A stretch of 29,563 nt of DNA from Bacteroidales bacterium UBA5537 (lineage in GTDB: Bacteria; Bacteroidota; Bacteroidia; Bacteroidales; Lentimicrobiaceae). The translations under genes and the position numbers were made by a program. The notes beneath the pieces are model-generated. The model was not told where the DNA came from. It did not search any database and saw nothing but the letters and a program-made list of their open reading frames with translations. The stretch's first letter is position 1, and each line of letters begins with the position of its first letter. The DNA lies in the NCBI GenBank assembly GCA_002426025.1, contig DINP01000008.1, forward strand, positions 24,761 through 54,323, written 5' to 3'. Shown piece after piece: positions 15,342 to 24,209 of the stretch.

Positions 15342-16409
15342 ATGCAGAAGTCAGAGGTTTCGTTAATGTTTTCAGATATCAGGGGTTATTCGCGCCTACT
15401 CGAACTTGATGAGCAGGATGCAATTGAACTGCTTGCCATCCATGATAAAATATCGCACGATGTTATTACTGAATACAATGGCCATCTTGTAAAACGAAAT
15501 GATGATTCTGTATTGGCTTCTTTCATTTCTGCCAACGATGCTTACCTCTGTTCACTCGATTTCCTTGAACGGCTCAAATCTTTCAATGAGAATAAGGACA
15601 AGCCGCGCCGTCTGCTCATCAGCATTGGCCTTCACAAAGGCATAGTTGAAGTGCGCAATGATGCAATCTATGGCGATCAGGTTAATATTGTGGCCCGCCT
15701 TCAGGCTCTTGCCGAACCGGGTAGTGTTTGTATGTCGGACACAATTTATGGGGCGATCAGCCGTATGATTGACATAAAAGCAATTGAATACCGCGATGTT
15801 GAGCTTGAAAACCTTCCGGGAAGCCACAATGTTTATAAAACGCTTTCAATTTACCGCGAAGAGTTTAAAACAGGCCGGCCAGTTATGCATCACAAATCCG
15901 ATTTCCGATACAGGATTAAGGAAATTGAACATATCAGGGGTAATGGCGGGTCGTTTTTCGCAACAGCCTTTTCAGCATTTACATTAATTACGCTGTTACT
16001 TTTTATAGTCGCCGGATTTCATTCACACCAGACCGGTGCAATTTATAGTGACCTGATAAGGTCATGGTTTTCCAATCCGGCCATTTATGCCGCTTTAATT
16101 CCTGCTTCAATCTTTCTGGCGACGCTCTATGCCAGACGGAAAATGCGTGCTGTTTTTGATGATATCCGGGACGTTGACCGTATTCTTTCCTATATTATGT
16201 CTCAGTTGGGTTACCGCAATCCGGTGCATTCAAAAGGTTTTATGCTCTTCAGGCCTCAACCGGCAAACTATTTTATTCTGGGGATGCGAAAGTTCAGGGC
16301 CAGAGTTGACGGAAATACGATTGTTCTGCAGGGGCCTTATCTTTACATGTCGAAACTGATTAAGATGTTAAAGCACTATGAACAATCCGGAAAAACTGAC
16401 AAATTCTAA
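15342..16409 (+). CDS. Class III nucleotidyl cyclase with C-terminal membrane hairpin
   Basis: 355 residues. The catalytic domain is at the N-terminus (about 5-170). Metal-binding Asp residues are D12 in MFSDIRGYS and D55 in VKRNDDSVLASF, and the transition-state pair is N115/R119 in GDQVNIVARL. K51 falls where the adenine-reading Lys sits in adenylate cyclases, but the partner position is A108 (with D107 next to it), so ATP or GTP use is unsettled. The usual Gly before the second Asp is D54. Two membrane helices follow (about 205-226 and 245-264), then a basic C-terminal cytosolic region of about 90 residues that I do not recognise. Most membrane class III cyclases have membrane segments before the catalytic domain. 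The gene is embedded in the gmk-nadD operon and overlaps nadD by 32 nt. Confidence 0.85.
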   Translation: MQKSEVSLMFSDIRGYSRLLELDEQDAIELLAIHDKISHDVITEYNGHLVKRNDDSVLASFISANDAYLCSLDFLERLKSFNENKDKPRRLLISIGLHKGIVEVRNDAIYGDQVNIVARLQALAEPGSVCMSDTIYGAISRMIDIKAIEYRDVELENLPGSHNVYKTLSIYREEFKTGRPVMHHKSDFRYRIKEIEHIRGNGGSFFATAFSAFTLITLLLFIVAGFHSHQTGAIYSDLIRSWFSNPAIYAALIPASIFLATLYARRKMRAVFDDIRDVDRILSYIMSQLGYRNPVHSKGFMLFRPQPANYFILGMRKFRARVDGNTIVLQGPYLYMSKLIKMLKHYEQSGKTDKF

Positions 16410-16983
16410 ACGTACCGGGCTCTTTTTCGGATCCTTTAATCCAATCCACAACGGCCACCTTTGCATTGCCGAATATATGATAGAATATGGGGGACTGAGT
16501 GAGGTATGGTTTGTGTTGTCTCCCCACAATCCCCTGAAAGACAAAACTTCACTGCTTTCAGATTATGCCAGGCTTGAAATGGTTCAAACGGCTATTGACG
16601 ATGATAACAGGTTCAGAGTGAATGATATAGAGTTTCATATGCCCCAGCCAAGTTATACCATTGATACACTAACCCGCTTGTCGGAAAAGTATCCTGATAA
16701 GCATTTTGTGCTGATTGCCGGTACGGACGTTTTGCCAACTTTTCACAAGTGGAAAAACTGGGAACAACTACTTGATCAGTATACTTTTATGATTTACCCG
16801 CGCAGTACAGGCCTCGATCACCAACTTTTGCAACATCCATCGGTAACCCTTGTGGATGCGCCAAAAATTGATATTTCATCGAGTTTTATCAGGAAAACTT
16901 TGCTGAGTGGAAAAAATGCCCGCTACTTTATGCCTGATAGTGTTTACCGTTTGGTTGACAAGTATGGATATTATCTGAGGTAG
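16378..16983 (+). CDS. nadD: Nicotinate-nucleotide adenylyltransferase
   Basis: 201 residues. It makes deamido-NAD from nicotinate mononucleotide and ATP in NAD synthesis. The nucleotidyltransferase signature GSFNPIHNGH is at 18-27 and the second one, ISSSFIR, at 166-172; LIAGTDVLPTFHKWKNW (112-128) is the substrate-side NadD motif. The ATG at 16378 lies inside the cyclase gene, and no later Met precedes the GSFNP motif, so the overlap is real and implies translational coupling. Last gene of the operon; the convergent acylphosphatase-like gene ends 7 nt away with no terminator between. Confidence 0.96.
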   Translation: MNNPEKLTNSKRTGLFFGSFNPIHNGHLCIAEYMIEYGGLSEVWFVLSPHNPLKDKTSLLSDYARLEMVQTAIDDDNRFRVNDIEFHMPQPSYTIDTLTRLSEKYPDKHFVLIAGTDVLPTFHKWKNWEQLLDQYTFMIYPRSTGLDHQLLQHPSVTLVDAPKIDISSSFIRKTLLSGKNARYFMPDSVYRLVDKYGYYLR

Positions 16984-16990
16984 GATCAGG

Positions 16991-17338
16991 CTAAAATCCG
17001 AAAAGCCCGATGCGGAAACTTCTTAATTTGCTCTGCTTTTGACGCGAAACCGAATCCGGCTGAACAGGGAGGATATTAAGGTAAAGATTATTCTGCATTC
17101 TGTCAGGTACACTCATTACGCTATTGACCTTACAAAACTCCGACCCTAGCCTGAGAGTATTTGCATAGGTTTCGAGCTTATTTGCGCTGCCTTCGGCATG
17201 AATAGCGATATTTCCGGAATTGCCTATCAATGAAATTGTTCCGGAAATTCCCATTTCACGGCCTTTTTTGAGTGCATAATAACGGAATCCCGCGTGGTTG
17301 CCACCTGTATTTATAATTATTTTTTGTGCAATTCTCAT
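16991..17338 (-). CDS. Acylphosphatase-fold protein, catalytically degenerate
   Basis: 115 residues, slightly longer than the usual 90-100. AGFRYYALKKGREMGISGTI (16-35) lines up with the acylphosphatase pattern VGFRxFVxxxAxxLGLxGWV, and IAIHAEGSANKLETYANTLR matches the second half. The anion-binding Arg is kept (R19), but the GxVQGV loop has become NTGGNHA and the catalytic Asn of GWVRN is replaced by Leu (L37), so hydrolysis of acyl phosphates is doubtful. The basic tail (RQKQSKLRSFRIG) is an addition. It may bind an anion or a nucleic acid; the function is unknown. A full consensus promoter lies upstream, so it is likely expressed. Confidence 0.75.
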   Translation of the reverse strand: MRIAQKIIINTGGNHAGFRYYALKKGREMGISGTISLIGNSGNIAIHAEGSANKLETYANTLRLGSEFCKVNSVMSVPDRMQNNLYLNILPVQPDSVSRQKQSKLRSFRIGLFGF

Positions 17339-17419
17339 TTTTATGGGGATAGTGTATAAAATTTAATGTCCTGCTTATTATCAAATTCAATGCCGGATGA
17401 ATTCGATTCATACAATATG

Positions 17420-17452
17420 CAAATGTAGGGTAGTGTCTTGCCCCAAAGCAAA
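17420..17452 (-). promoter_or_regulatory. Consensus Bacteroidota promoter for the acylphosphatase-like gene
   Basis: On the minus strand TTTG (17452-17449) is followed after 21 nt by TACATTTG (17427-17420). Both boxes and their spacing fit the TTTG-N19-21-TAnnTTTG consensus. Transcription would start near 17413, leaving a leader of about 75 nt. Confidence 0.6.
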
Positions 17453-17509
17453 TTTAAGGGTAGGACAAATGGTGGGACAAGCACTTATTATTTCATTAAA
17501 AGACTGTTT

Positions 17510-19480
17510 TTAAATTGACTTCAGAAAATCAGTCAGGTCTGCTTCGGGTTTGAGATCAAGCTTTTTGCGCAAGCGTTGCCGGCTTTTGTTGGTGGCATCC
17601 AGGGTAACATTCATCAGCCCTGCAATTTCGCGTGAGCTAAGGTTTATGCGCAGGTAAGCCGATGTGCGGATGTCGTTCTCTGTTAGTTGCGGAAAGTTGT
17701 TATGGAGACGATCAAAAAAGCCCGGATGCACATTCTCAAAAGTTACTTTGAATTTGTGCCAATCCTGATTAATGTCTGTATTTGCATTGATAAACTGTAC
17801 CACTTCATGAATCGTTTCGTCTTTATGCTTCGATTTAAGCTTCTCCCTAATTTCACCTAATATTTCGTTTTTGCTGACCAGGCATATGGTTGAACCGGCC
17901 AGTTCGGCATTCTTATGATCAATTTCGGCCTGGTACTTCTCAGCCTGGAGCCTGTTTATCTGCTTTTCAGCAAAGACCCTGTCTTCCAATACCCTGTTTT
18001 CGACCTCTTTTTTATCTATTTCCATTCTGGTAAGTTCATGTTCCTGTTTCAGCAGTAACTGGCTTTGCTTTAGGTTTTTGGCTTTTATCTTGTATAAACG
18101 TGAGATCAGAACAATGGCCAACAACAATCCGGCGATAAAAGCAACTGCAAGTCTCTGCCGTTTTTGTTTGAGCTCATTGTCGTGAATGAGTACCTGATTT
18201 TCCTTCTCCTTTTTTGCGATTTCGTAAAGAATCTCAAAGCGCGCAATCTGCTTGTGTTTTTCAATATTAAACACTGAATCATGCACTTGTGAGTATAGGC
18301 GAAAATACTCAAGGGCCGTTTTATAGTCAGATTTTTCTTCGGCTATTTCGCAAAGGTTTTTATAATTGCGGCTCAAATGATGGAGCGAATTGTTCTCCTT
18401 TGCAATTTGTGAACTCTCAAGAAAGCATGCTTCAGCTTCCTTAATCATGCCTTTTTTTCTATAGATATCGCCCAGTTCCGACAAGGTAATAATTTGAGAA
18501 TCCCTTACTTCCTTTTCGCGGAATATTGCCAAAGCCTCATTATTCAGGCTTATGGCTTCTTCGTATTTGCCAATTGCTGAGAGCACGGTAGCAATTTCAT
18601 TTTTCCGGATGCCAACTTTGATATCCTGATGGTATTTTGTATCAATTGCCAGAGCTTTATTCAGAAATTCAAGCGCCTTATCATAATCTTTCAGATGATA
18701 CCATGACATCCCCACATTGCTGAGCCTGATGGCTTTTCGTGCCTCCGAAGATGTATAATTCAAAGCTTCGTTGTAAAATTCGAGTGCCTTCAGGTGTTTA
18801 CCCCACCGGCTGTAAACCATGCCAATGTTGTTCATTGAAATGGCGATGGCTGACGAGTCTGATCGCTGCCGGTCCATCTTAAGCGATTCTTCGTAATACT
18901 CAATTGCTTTATCAAATTGACTTCTGAAATAATAGTTAGTGCCAATATTGCTAAGCATATTGCTGATATCCTCGTTGTTTCCAAGCCTGTTAAAAATACT
19001 GAGTGCCCCTTTGAATAGTTCGAGTGATTTATCATAGATACCTAATTCCTGATAACAATAGGCAATTTCAGACAGGCATTCTCCATAAAAATAAGTTGAA
19101 TCTTTCTTTTGCCTGAATTCAGCGTTAGCAGCTTCGAGATAAAAATCAATTGCTTCCTGGAAATCGTTCTTATAGAAATGGCCTTCAGCTATTCGCCGGT
19201 TAGCAAGTGCAACAGTTTCAGCATTCTTCGATGTTTTTGCTAAATCGAGGGCAATACCTGCCATAAAAATGGCTGTATCTGGATTATCTTCGACATGATT
19301 CTGGCTTAAGTTAAGCAGTGAATCAATTATCTGAGATTTGTTCAGTTTCCCGAAATGAGATTTCAGATAGTCATTTTGATTCTGCCCATTCAAGTCCAGA
19401 CTCAGAGATAACATGCCAATAATCAAAACCAACATGTTTAAGAAAACAATAGCTCTGATTCTAATAATTAATTGTTTCAT
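17510..19480 (-). CDS. Membrane-anchored TPR protein with C-terminal LuxR-like HTH
   Basis: 656 residues. An N-terminal hydrophobic segment (about 8-28) looks like a signal peptide ending near NGQNQ. Tetratricopeptide repeats fill about 85-400, for example AIEYYEESLKMDRQRSDSSA and ALEFYNEALNY. A membrane helix lies at 443-462, followed by a charged coiled coil (about 463-525) and a C-terminal helix-turn-helix (598-645, LTENDIRTSAYLRINLSSREIAGLMNVT in outline). This layout, an outside TPR sensor and an inside HTH, is common in Bacteroidota and suggests a one-piece transmembrane transcription regulator. It lies on the same strand, 183 nt downstream of the tandem peptidase genes, so it may respond to their products or control them; that link is inferred from position only. 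Confidence 0.87.
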   Translation of the reverse strand: MKQLIIRIRAIVFLNMLVLIIGMLSLSLDLNGQNQNDYLKSHFGKLNKSQIIDSLLNLSQNHVEDNPDTAIFMAGIALDLAKTSKNAETVALANRRIAEGHFYKNDFQEAIDFYLEAANAEFRQKKDSTYFYGECLSEIAYCYQELGIYDKSLELFKGALSIFNRLGNNEDISNMLSNIGTNYYFRSQFDKAIEYYEESLKMDRQRSDSSAIAISMNNIGMVYSRWGKHLKALEFYNEALNYTSSEARKAIRLSNVGMSWYHLKDYDKALEFLNKALAIDTKYHQDIKVGIRKNEIATVLSAIGKYEEAISLNNEALAIFREKEVRDSQIITLSELGDIYRKKGMIKEAEACFLESSQIAKENNSLHHLSRNYKNLCEIAEEKSDYKTALEYFRLYSQVHDSVFNIEKHKQIARFEILYEIAKKEKENQVLIHDNELKQKRQRLAVAFIAGLLLAIVLISRLYKIKAKNLKQSQLLLKQEHELTRMEIDKKEVENRVLEDRVFAEKQINRLQAEKYQAEIDHKNAELAGSTICLVSKNEILGEIREKLKSKHKDETIHEVVQFINANTDINQDWHKFKVTFENVHPGFFDRLHNNFPQLTENDIRTSAYLRINLSSREIAGLMNVTLDATNKSRQRLRKKLDLKPEADLTDFLKSI

Positions 19481-19549
19481 CAGTACTATGATTGATCTAA
19501 TATCAGCAATTAATCTTGCTTTGAGTAATAAGTAATATATCGGTATTAT

Positions 19550-19585
19550 TTAACCCTTCCACCTTAATTCGGGCGGAAGGGTTAA
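19550..19585 (-). terminator. Hairpin downstream of the second peptidase gene
   Basis: TTAACCCTTCC (19550-19560) pairs perfectly with GGAAGGGTTAA (19575-19585) around a 14-nt loop. On the minus strand the stem is followed only by an AT-rich stretch, not a clean T run; the plus strand has the better T-rich tail. It is probably a partial terminator or mRNA 3'-end stabiliser between the peptidase and TPR-HTH genes. Confidence 0.55.
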
Positions 19586-19663
19586 TTTATTTTTCTATTA
19601 CTATGCACAAATTTGAGAAATATATCTTTGTAAGTGCATGACAGACAGTATAAATAAAAATAG

Positions 19664-22039
19664 TTAAGGCGTAATGGTCCCCGTAAAACCGGCTGCATTA
19701 TTATCAATCACGGTCATATCACCGGTATCAACTATGCCGTCGCCATTCACATCAGTAGGCAGATAACCACTTGAAAAGTTGCTGGCATCATTGTCAACCG
19801 GCGACATATCACCTGTGTCAACAAAGGTGTCCTGGTTAACATCCCCGCAGAAAATAACACAATGCCCGTCATTCATCAACAACATGTTGTTGCCATAAGC
19901 CTGTGTTGGTCCATCAAAACTGTAATTGATAATTGAAGCTGCAAATGAAACAGGCTGCTTAGATGCAGTTGCTATACTGTTGCGGTGTCTTACTGTAAGG
20001 TAGTAGCTGCCATTAAAGTCTATCGGGATGCTCAAAGTTGCCAAACCTGATGTGCTCAGGTTAACAAATTGGTCATAGTATTCTACCAGTCCATAGAATG
20101 TAGTATTGTGCAGTTCTACAGTAATTTGGTCGGCAGTATTTCCGGGATATTGATCGCCGGTTTCGCCTTGTGCTTTCCGCATAGTTCCGTTCCCATCGTA
20201 AAGACCTTCAAGTAAGACTGTAAGATTAAGTGTTTTGGTCAAACCCTCTACAATTATGGTATAATCTTCAGCTTCACCATAAGTTGATACATCACATGGA
20301 CCCGGATCAGTAGAGTATCGCTCAGAAACTCTCATTCGGGTTGTTCCAATCAAAGCTCCTGCTGGCACAGTGATTGTTCCTGACAATATATGGGTTCCTG
20401 CGGTGCCTGGAGTTTGTCCAAGGTCAAATACTTCGCCTGCATCGGTAAAACTGCAGTTGTTGTTAAAGTCAATCCATATAAAACAATGTTGAACCCAGGA
20501 ACCATTTACAGTTACGCTTACAGAGGCAGTATATGACTGGCCGGGAACAAGCGTTGTTGATATGGAAGTAAAATTGGAATAGGTTGTCGAACCGCTAGGG
20601 TTGTTAATAGTGTTCAACTGCACATTGCTGATATGGTCATCGGCTGTATTTGAATAGGACGTGGTACAATAAGTACAAGTTGTTACAGTAATGTAATTTG
20701 TCTTGATTTCTGTATCATTCCCAAAAGCATTGGTAACAGTAAGCGAAACAGTGTATGTACCCAAATTCGAAAACAAGACCTGCGGGTTCTGGGAGTTTGC
20801 ATTTGTGCCATTAACATAGCTTATGTTGTTGGGGCTAAAGCTCCAGACCCATGATGTAGGAATGTTTTCCGACTGGTCAGTAAATGTCACAATTGAGTTA
20901 ACGGCTGGCGAGGTATTTGAAGCTGTAAACTGAGCAACTGGTGGAGTAGCCGCATTATAGCAGCTTATAGCAGCTTCCCATCCGGCAGCAGTAACGGAGC
21001 CATCGGATGTAAAATTGAATGTTAGAGCTCCCGATGCATTGTTTGCAGTCACGGTTCCGGGTGAAGTAGAACCATTATACGTGCCGATTAATGGAGCAGA
21101 TGTGCTCGTTCCGTTATAAATCCTGAGATAGTCGTATCCCGATTCGGTACTGAAAGAATTAAATGTCATGCGAACCATTGACCCGGCAGCAGCAGGGTAG
21201 AAGGTTTCGGTAATGTTTTCACTGCTTTGATATGCAGCACTTGCTCCACCTGAATCGTAGAATAATCCGGTACAAGCTGTAACAGAACCATTGGTCATAT
21301 TAAATTCAGGAATCAGGCCGATTATTACCTGTTTGGTTTGTTGAACTGTATACTGACTTGCTGCTCCACCTGTTACTTCAAACAAAAGGTCAACCGGGAT
21401 TCCTAATGGCGTTGCTGCATCAGCCGTAACATTAAAGGTGGCGGTGCCTGAAGCACCAGCCGCGAGAACTCCAATGCTAAAACTTGTGCTATTCAGGGTG
21501 AGATATGGACTTGATCCGCCCGATATTGCTAGTGATGAAAGTACATTGCCAATCTGGCTATGCCCGCTGTTGGAGCAGGCTATCAGTAAATTAGCTGTTT
21601 CACCCGGATCGAGAATACCATCGTTGTTGCAACCTGGACCGCTATCCTGAACAGTCATGGCGCCGATGGTCAGAACCGGGGCATTGGCTGTAATGTTGAA
21701 GTTTGAGTTCCAGGTGGTACTTCCATTTGTTGCCGAAAGCGTAAATGCAACCAGGTGCTGATCGGGGATGTTATTGGCAACATTAAGTGCAAATCCGTTG
21801 GCAACGGTAATGGTTTCGTTGGGTGCGATATTGCCATAAGCAGCACTGTTATCGGTGATTGAAATATATGTATCGGATGTAGATAGTGTTGCTACAACAT
21901 TGTTAGCTGTTTCAACCCCAACATTTTTCAGGGAAACCGAAAGCAGATCGGTTTCACCAAAATCCATCGCACCATTGTTGTTTCCGGCAGGCAATGGATC
22001 GCTGATGGTGTTGGCGGTGTAAACCACATAAGGTCCTGA
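19664..22039 (-). repeat. Shared tail cassette, copy in the downstream peptidase gene
   Basis: Codes for residues 690-1480 of this peptidase and is closely similar to the cassette at 24210-26591 through all modules from YVVYTANTISDPLP to TGTITP. Nucleotide identity comes in long patches: 47 identical bases at 21144-21190 match 25696-25742. The GEVED region is the most divergent part of the tail. Confidence 0.9.
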
Positions 22040-24106
22040 AGCAGGAATAACCTGGATGATACCGATAATGGGCTGCCGGTTTTGTTTGGTGATAACAATA
22101 TCGAGGTTGCCCGGAGCACTTAACGCTGGGAAACTAAGGTTAACTATCCCACCGGCATCAGCTACTTTTGCATCAAGCAATACACCTCCATTCGAAAGTG
22201 CCACAGTTGCGTAAGCCTGAGTGGTAACTGCCAGCGATGTCATACCAATCATCAGGGTATTCTGGTAAGTTGCGGTTAATGCCGGTGGAACCGAGTAGTA
22301 AATCATTAACGATGGATCGCCCATGAGGTGGTAAATTTCCCAGTAATAGGTTTTTCGGCTTGAGCCTGATTCTTCAACAGCATAGTTACCGCAGACTACC
22401 ATTTGTCCCTGTGTTACAAACCAGTCATCGGTAGGCTCACCATGATCGTGGAAAGCACCATCATAAGCCCCTATATGGGCCGCATTGTAAGCCGGATGGA
22501 GTGCAACAGTCTTAAAACCAACACCCCACCAGTAATCTTCATCCCAATAGGTACTGTTTGATCCGCCAATGTAGCCTACTGCTCCTTTATTGGCGGCACG
22601 CAACACTTCTTCACCAAAACAGGTAACATCAAATTTGTTGGACAGGCAGCAATTACCAACCATAAGCCCGTACTTTCCATCATTTGTCAGGGCAGGGATA
22701 TGCGAAATAACGAAACTCGGGTCGGCCCAGCCATCAGGGCTGCAATGTGCAGTGTAATTTGCATAGGCAACGCCGCTTGAAACATTGTTTCTAATATTTT
22801 GTGAATAGTTCCCACCAGAAGGTTCGGGCTGAAGATAGGTGTGTGAGAGAATGTTATGTGCGGCATTAAAATAGGTTTCAGTTCCATAGTTGATCTGCCC
22901 GTTGCTGTGTGTCTGATAGCTTGCATCAGCACCGGCTGCCATTACTACTTCACCCAGAAATGAAGGATCGGGCATCAGGTATTGCTCATATTGAAGCGTT
23001 TTATCAATCTGAGGCTGAAGCTGGGCAATTGTTGTTGCCGAGAAACGTCCGTAGAAAACTTCGGGCAAATTGTCACCCGTGTATTCACAATATCTCAGGT
23101 CGGTTACATGCGATCCGGCCGAGCCGCTCCAGGCGGGAATTTGTGCCACATCACCAACAAAAAGTACAAAACTCGGTGCGGTGTAACCTGCTGGTGGTGA
23201 ATTATAAAGACCTTGTAAATAGGCTTTTATTGATGCTGTTGTCGTTCCGACAGCCGCGTTGTTAGTATATCCCTCAATTACCTTGAAGCCTTTTTTTGTT
23301 TTCCATTGGATAAAAGGCTGCAAAGTTGCCTGGAACATTGGATCAGAAACGATAACATAAGTTGCCGGAGCTGAGATCAGGCCATCGGTTGGGTCTGCTT
23401 GCTTGTAGTTTTCAACCATCTGGTACATGCTTATAAAGTAAGGCGATGCCTTGGCTTGCTTCAACGCGATGGTAGCTGCAACATCAGCATTTTCATAAAT
23501 GATTTCGAATTCCAGCTCATCGTAAACCCTGAGTATGTTAGTAACAGGATTGTACTGAATTGGCGAAATATCAATCCGTGCCAAATTCAGTGCCCGCATT
23601 ATCCCGATAGCGTTGGCAGTTACCATCTCATCGGCAATAAATTGATTTGTCGCATATAGTTTTGTGTCATAAACGAATGGTACATTTTCCGGTTCATCAC
23701 TCTTCGAAAGTGGCGGTTGAGCCGGAAATACAGGAAATTTTACCCCTTTTTGGCTGAGGTCAATTTCCTGGAAGTGTTGTTTCAGCACATTGACCGTGAA
23801 TTGAGCTCCCAAAGGAACTTCAATCAGCTTGTGGTAAACCGGAAGAGCAGGTTCACCTTCAATGTTACGGTTGCCAAAACCAGCAACTGACAACATAGTG
23901 AATTTACCTTCGGATGAACTGACATCCGTAAAGCCAATATCAGATACCGATGTTGAGAATCTGATTTTCTGATAATTGTTTTCGGTGATGCTAACTTTAG
24001 TTTCACCCGATTTTAACTGAATGTTTTCTGAACTGGCATGCCGGGGATAAAGAATGGCCATGATCAACAGTCCTGATAGAAAACCCGTTTTTAATAAAGC
24101 CTTCAT
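19664..24106 (-). CDS. Gingipain-like C25 cysteine peptidase with CUB, PKD, GEVED and dockerin-like modules (copy 2)
   Basis: 1480 residues. Signal peptide about 1-25, a C25-type propeptide about 30-235, and peptidase C25 about 245-605. The catalytic His is H454 in YTAHCSPDGW; the Cys is C486/C487 in VGNCCLSNKF, and alignment by eye to the gingipain site favours C487. CFGEEVLRAANKGAVGYIG follows as in gingipains. Then come an Ig-like domain (607-690), two further beta-sandwich repeats (about 695-930), a CUB domain (935-1050), a PKD domain (1055-1143), a GEVED domain (about 1150-1290, YGEAEDYTI), a conserved beta module (1292-1411) and two calcium-loop repeats (1420-1475). The protein should be exported, cut proteins outside the cell, and bind via its tail. 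It ends TGTITP straight after the second repeat, with no recognisable type IX CTD. It lies 103 nt downstream of a paralogue. Confidence 0.9.
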   Translation of the reverse strand: MKALLKTGFLSGLLIMAILYPRHASSENIQLKSGETKVSITENNYQKIRFSTSVSDIGFTDVSSSEGKFTMLSVAGFGNRNIEGEPALPVYHKLIEVPLGAQFTVNVLKQHFQEIDLSQKGVKFPVFPAQPPLSKSDEPENVPFVYDTKLYATNQFIADEMVTANAIGIMRALNLARIDISPIQYNPVTNILRVYDELEFEIIYENADVAATIALKQAKASPYFISMYQMVENYKQADPTDGLISAPATYVIVSDPMFQATLQPFIQWKTKKGFKVIEGYTNNAAVGTTTASIKAYLQGLYNSPPAGYTAPSFVLFVGDVAQIPAWSGSAGSHVTDLRYCEYTGDNLPEVFYGRFSATTIAQLQPQIDKTLQYEQYLMPDPSFLGEVVMAAGADASYQTHSNGQINYGTETYFNAAHNILSHTYLQPEPSGGNYSQNIRNNVSSGVAYANYTAHCSPDGWADPSFVISHIPALTNDGKYGLMVGNCCLSNKFDVTCFGEEVLRAANKGAVGYIGGSNSTYWDEDYWWGVGFKTVALHPAYNAAHIGAYDGAFHDHGEPTDDWFVTQGQMVVCGNYAVEESGSSRKTYYWEIYHLMGDPSLMIYYSVPPALTATYQNTLMIGMTSLAVTTQAYATVALSNGGVLLDAKVADAGGIVNLSFPALSAPGNLDIVITKQNRQPIIGIIQVIPASGPYVVYTANTISDPLPAGNNNGAMDFGETDLLSVSLKNVGVETANNVVATLSTSDTYISITDNSAAYGNIAPNETITVANGFALNVANNIPDQHLVAFTLSATNGSTTWNSNFNITANAPVLTIGAMTVQDSGPGCNNDGILDPGETANLLIACSNSGHSQIGNVLSSLAISGGSSPYLTLNSTSFSIGVLAAGASGTATFNVTADAATPLGIPVDLLFEVTGGAASQYTVQQTKQVIIGLIPEFNMTNGSVTACTGLFYDSGGASAAYQSSENITETFYPAAAGSMVRMTFNSFSTESGYDYLRIYNGTSTSAPLIGTYNGSTSPGTVTANNASGALTFNFTSDGSVTAAGWEAAISCYNAATPPVAQFTASNTSPAVNSIVTFTDQSENIPTSWVWSFSPNNISYVNGTNANSQNPQVLFSNLGTYTVSLTVTNAFGNDTEIKTNYITVTTCTYCTTSYSNTADDHISNVQLNTINNPSGSTTYSNFTSISTTLVPGQSYTASVSVTVNGSWVQHCFIWIDFNNNCSFTDAGEVFDLGQTPGTAGTHILSGTITVPAGALIGTTRMRVSERYSTDPGPCDVSTYGEAEDYTIIVEGLTKTLNLTVLLEGLYDGNGTMRKAQGETGDQYPGNTADQITVELHNTTFYGLVEYYDQFVNLSTSGLATLSIPIDFNGSYYLTVRHRNSIATASKQPVSFAASIINYSFDGPTQAYGNNMLLMNDGHCVIFCGDVNQDTFVDTGDMSPVDNDASNFSSGYLPTDVNGDGIVDTGDMTVIDNNAAGFTGTITP
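19682..19849 (-). other. Dockerin-like calcium-loop pair, copy 2
   Basis: Two loops, DVNQDTFVDTGD and DVNGDGIVDTGD, carry acidic or Asn residues at loop positions 1, 3, 5, 9 and 12 and a hydrophobic residue at position 8, the pattern of type I dockerin F-hand loops. Each is followed by a short MxxVDN/MxxIDN helix start. The loops are about 31 residues apart. The module ends the protein. Confidence 0.75.
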
Positions 24107-24209
24107 AGGAATTTTATTGGTTTGTTATGATTGAAAAATTAATTTCATGTGAAAAAACTTCTTTAACAATCAGGAGATCAGGGTTTGATTTCCTGACTGG
24201 ATATTTACA

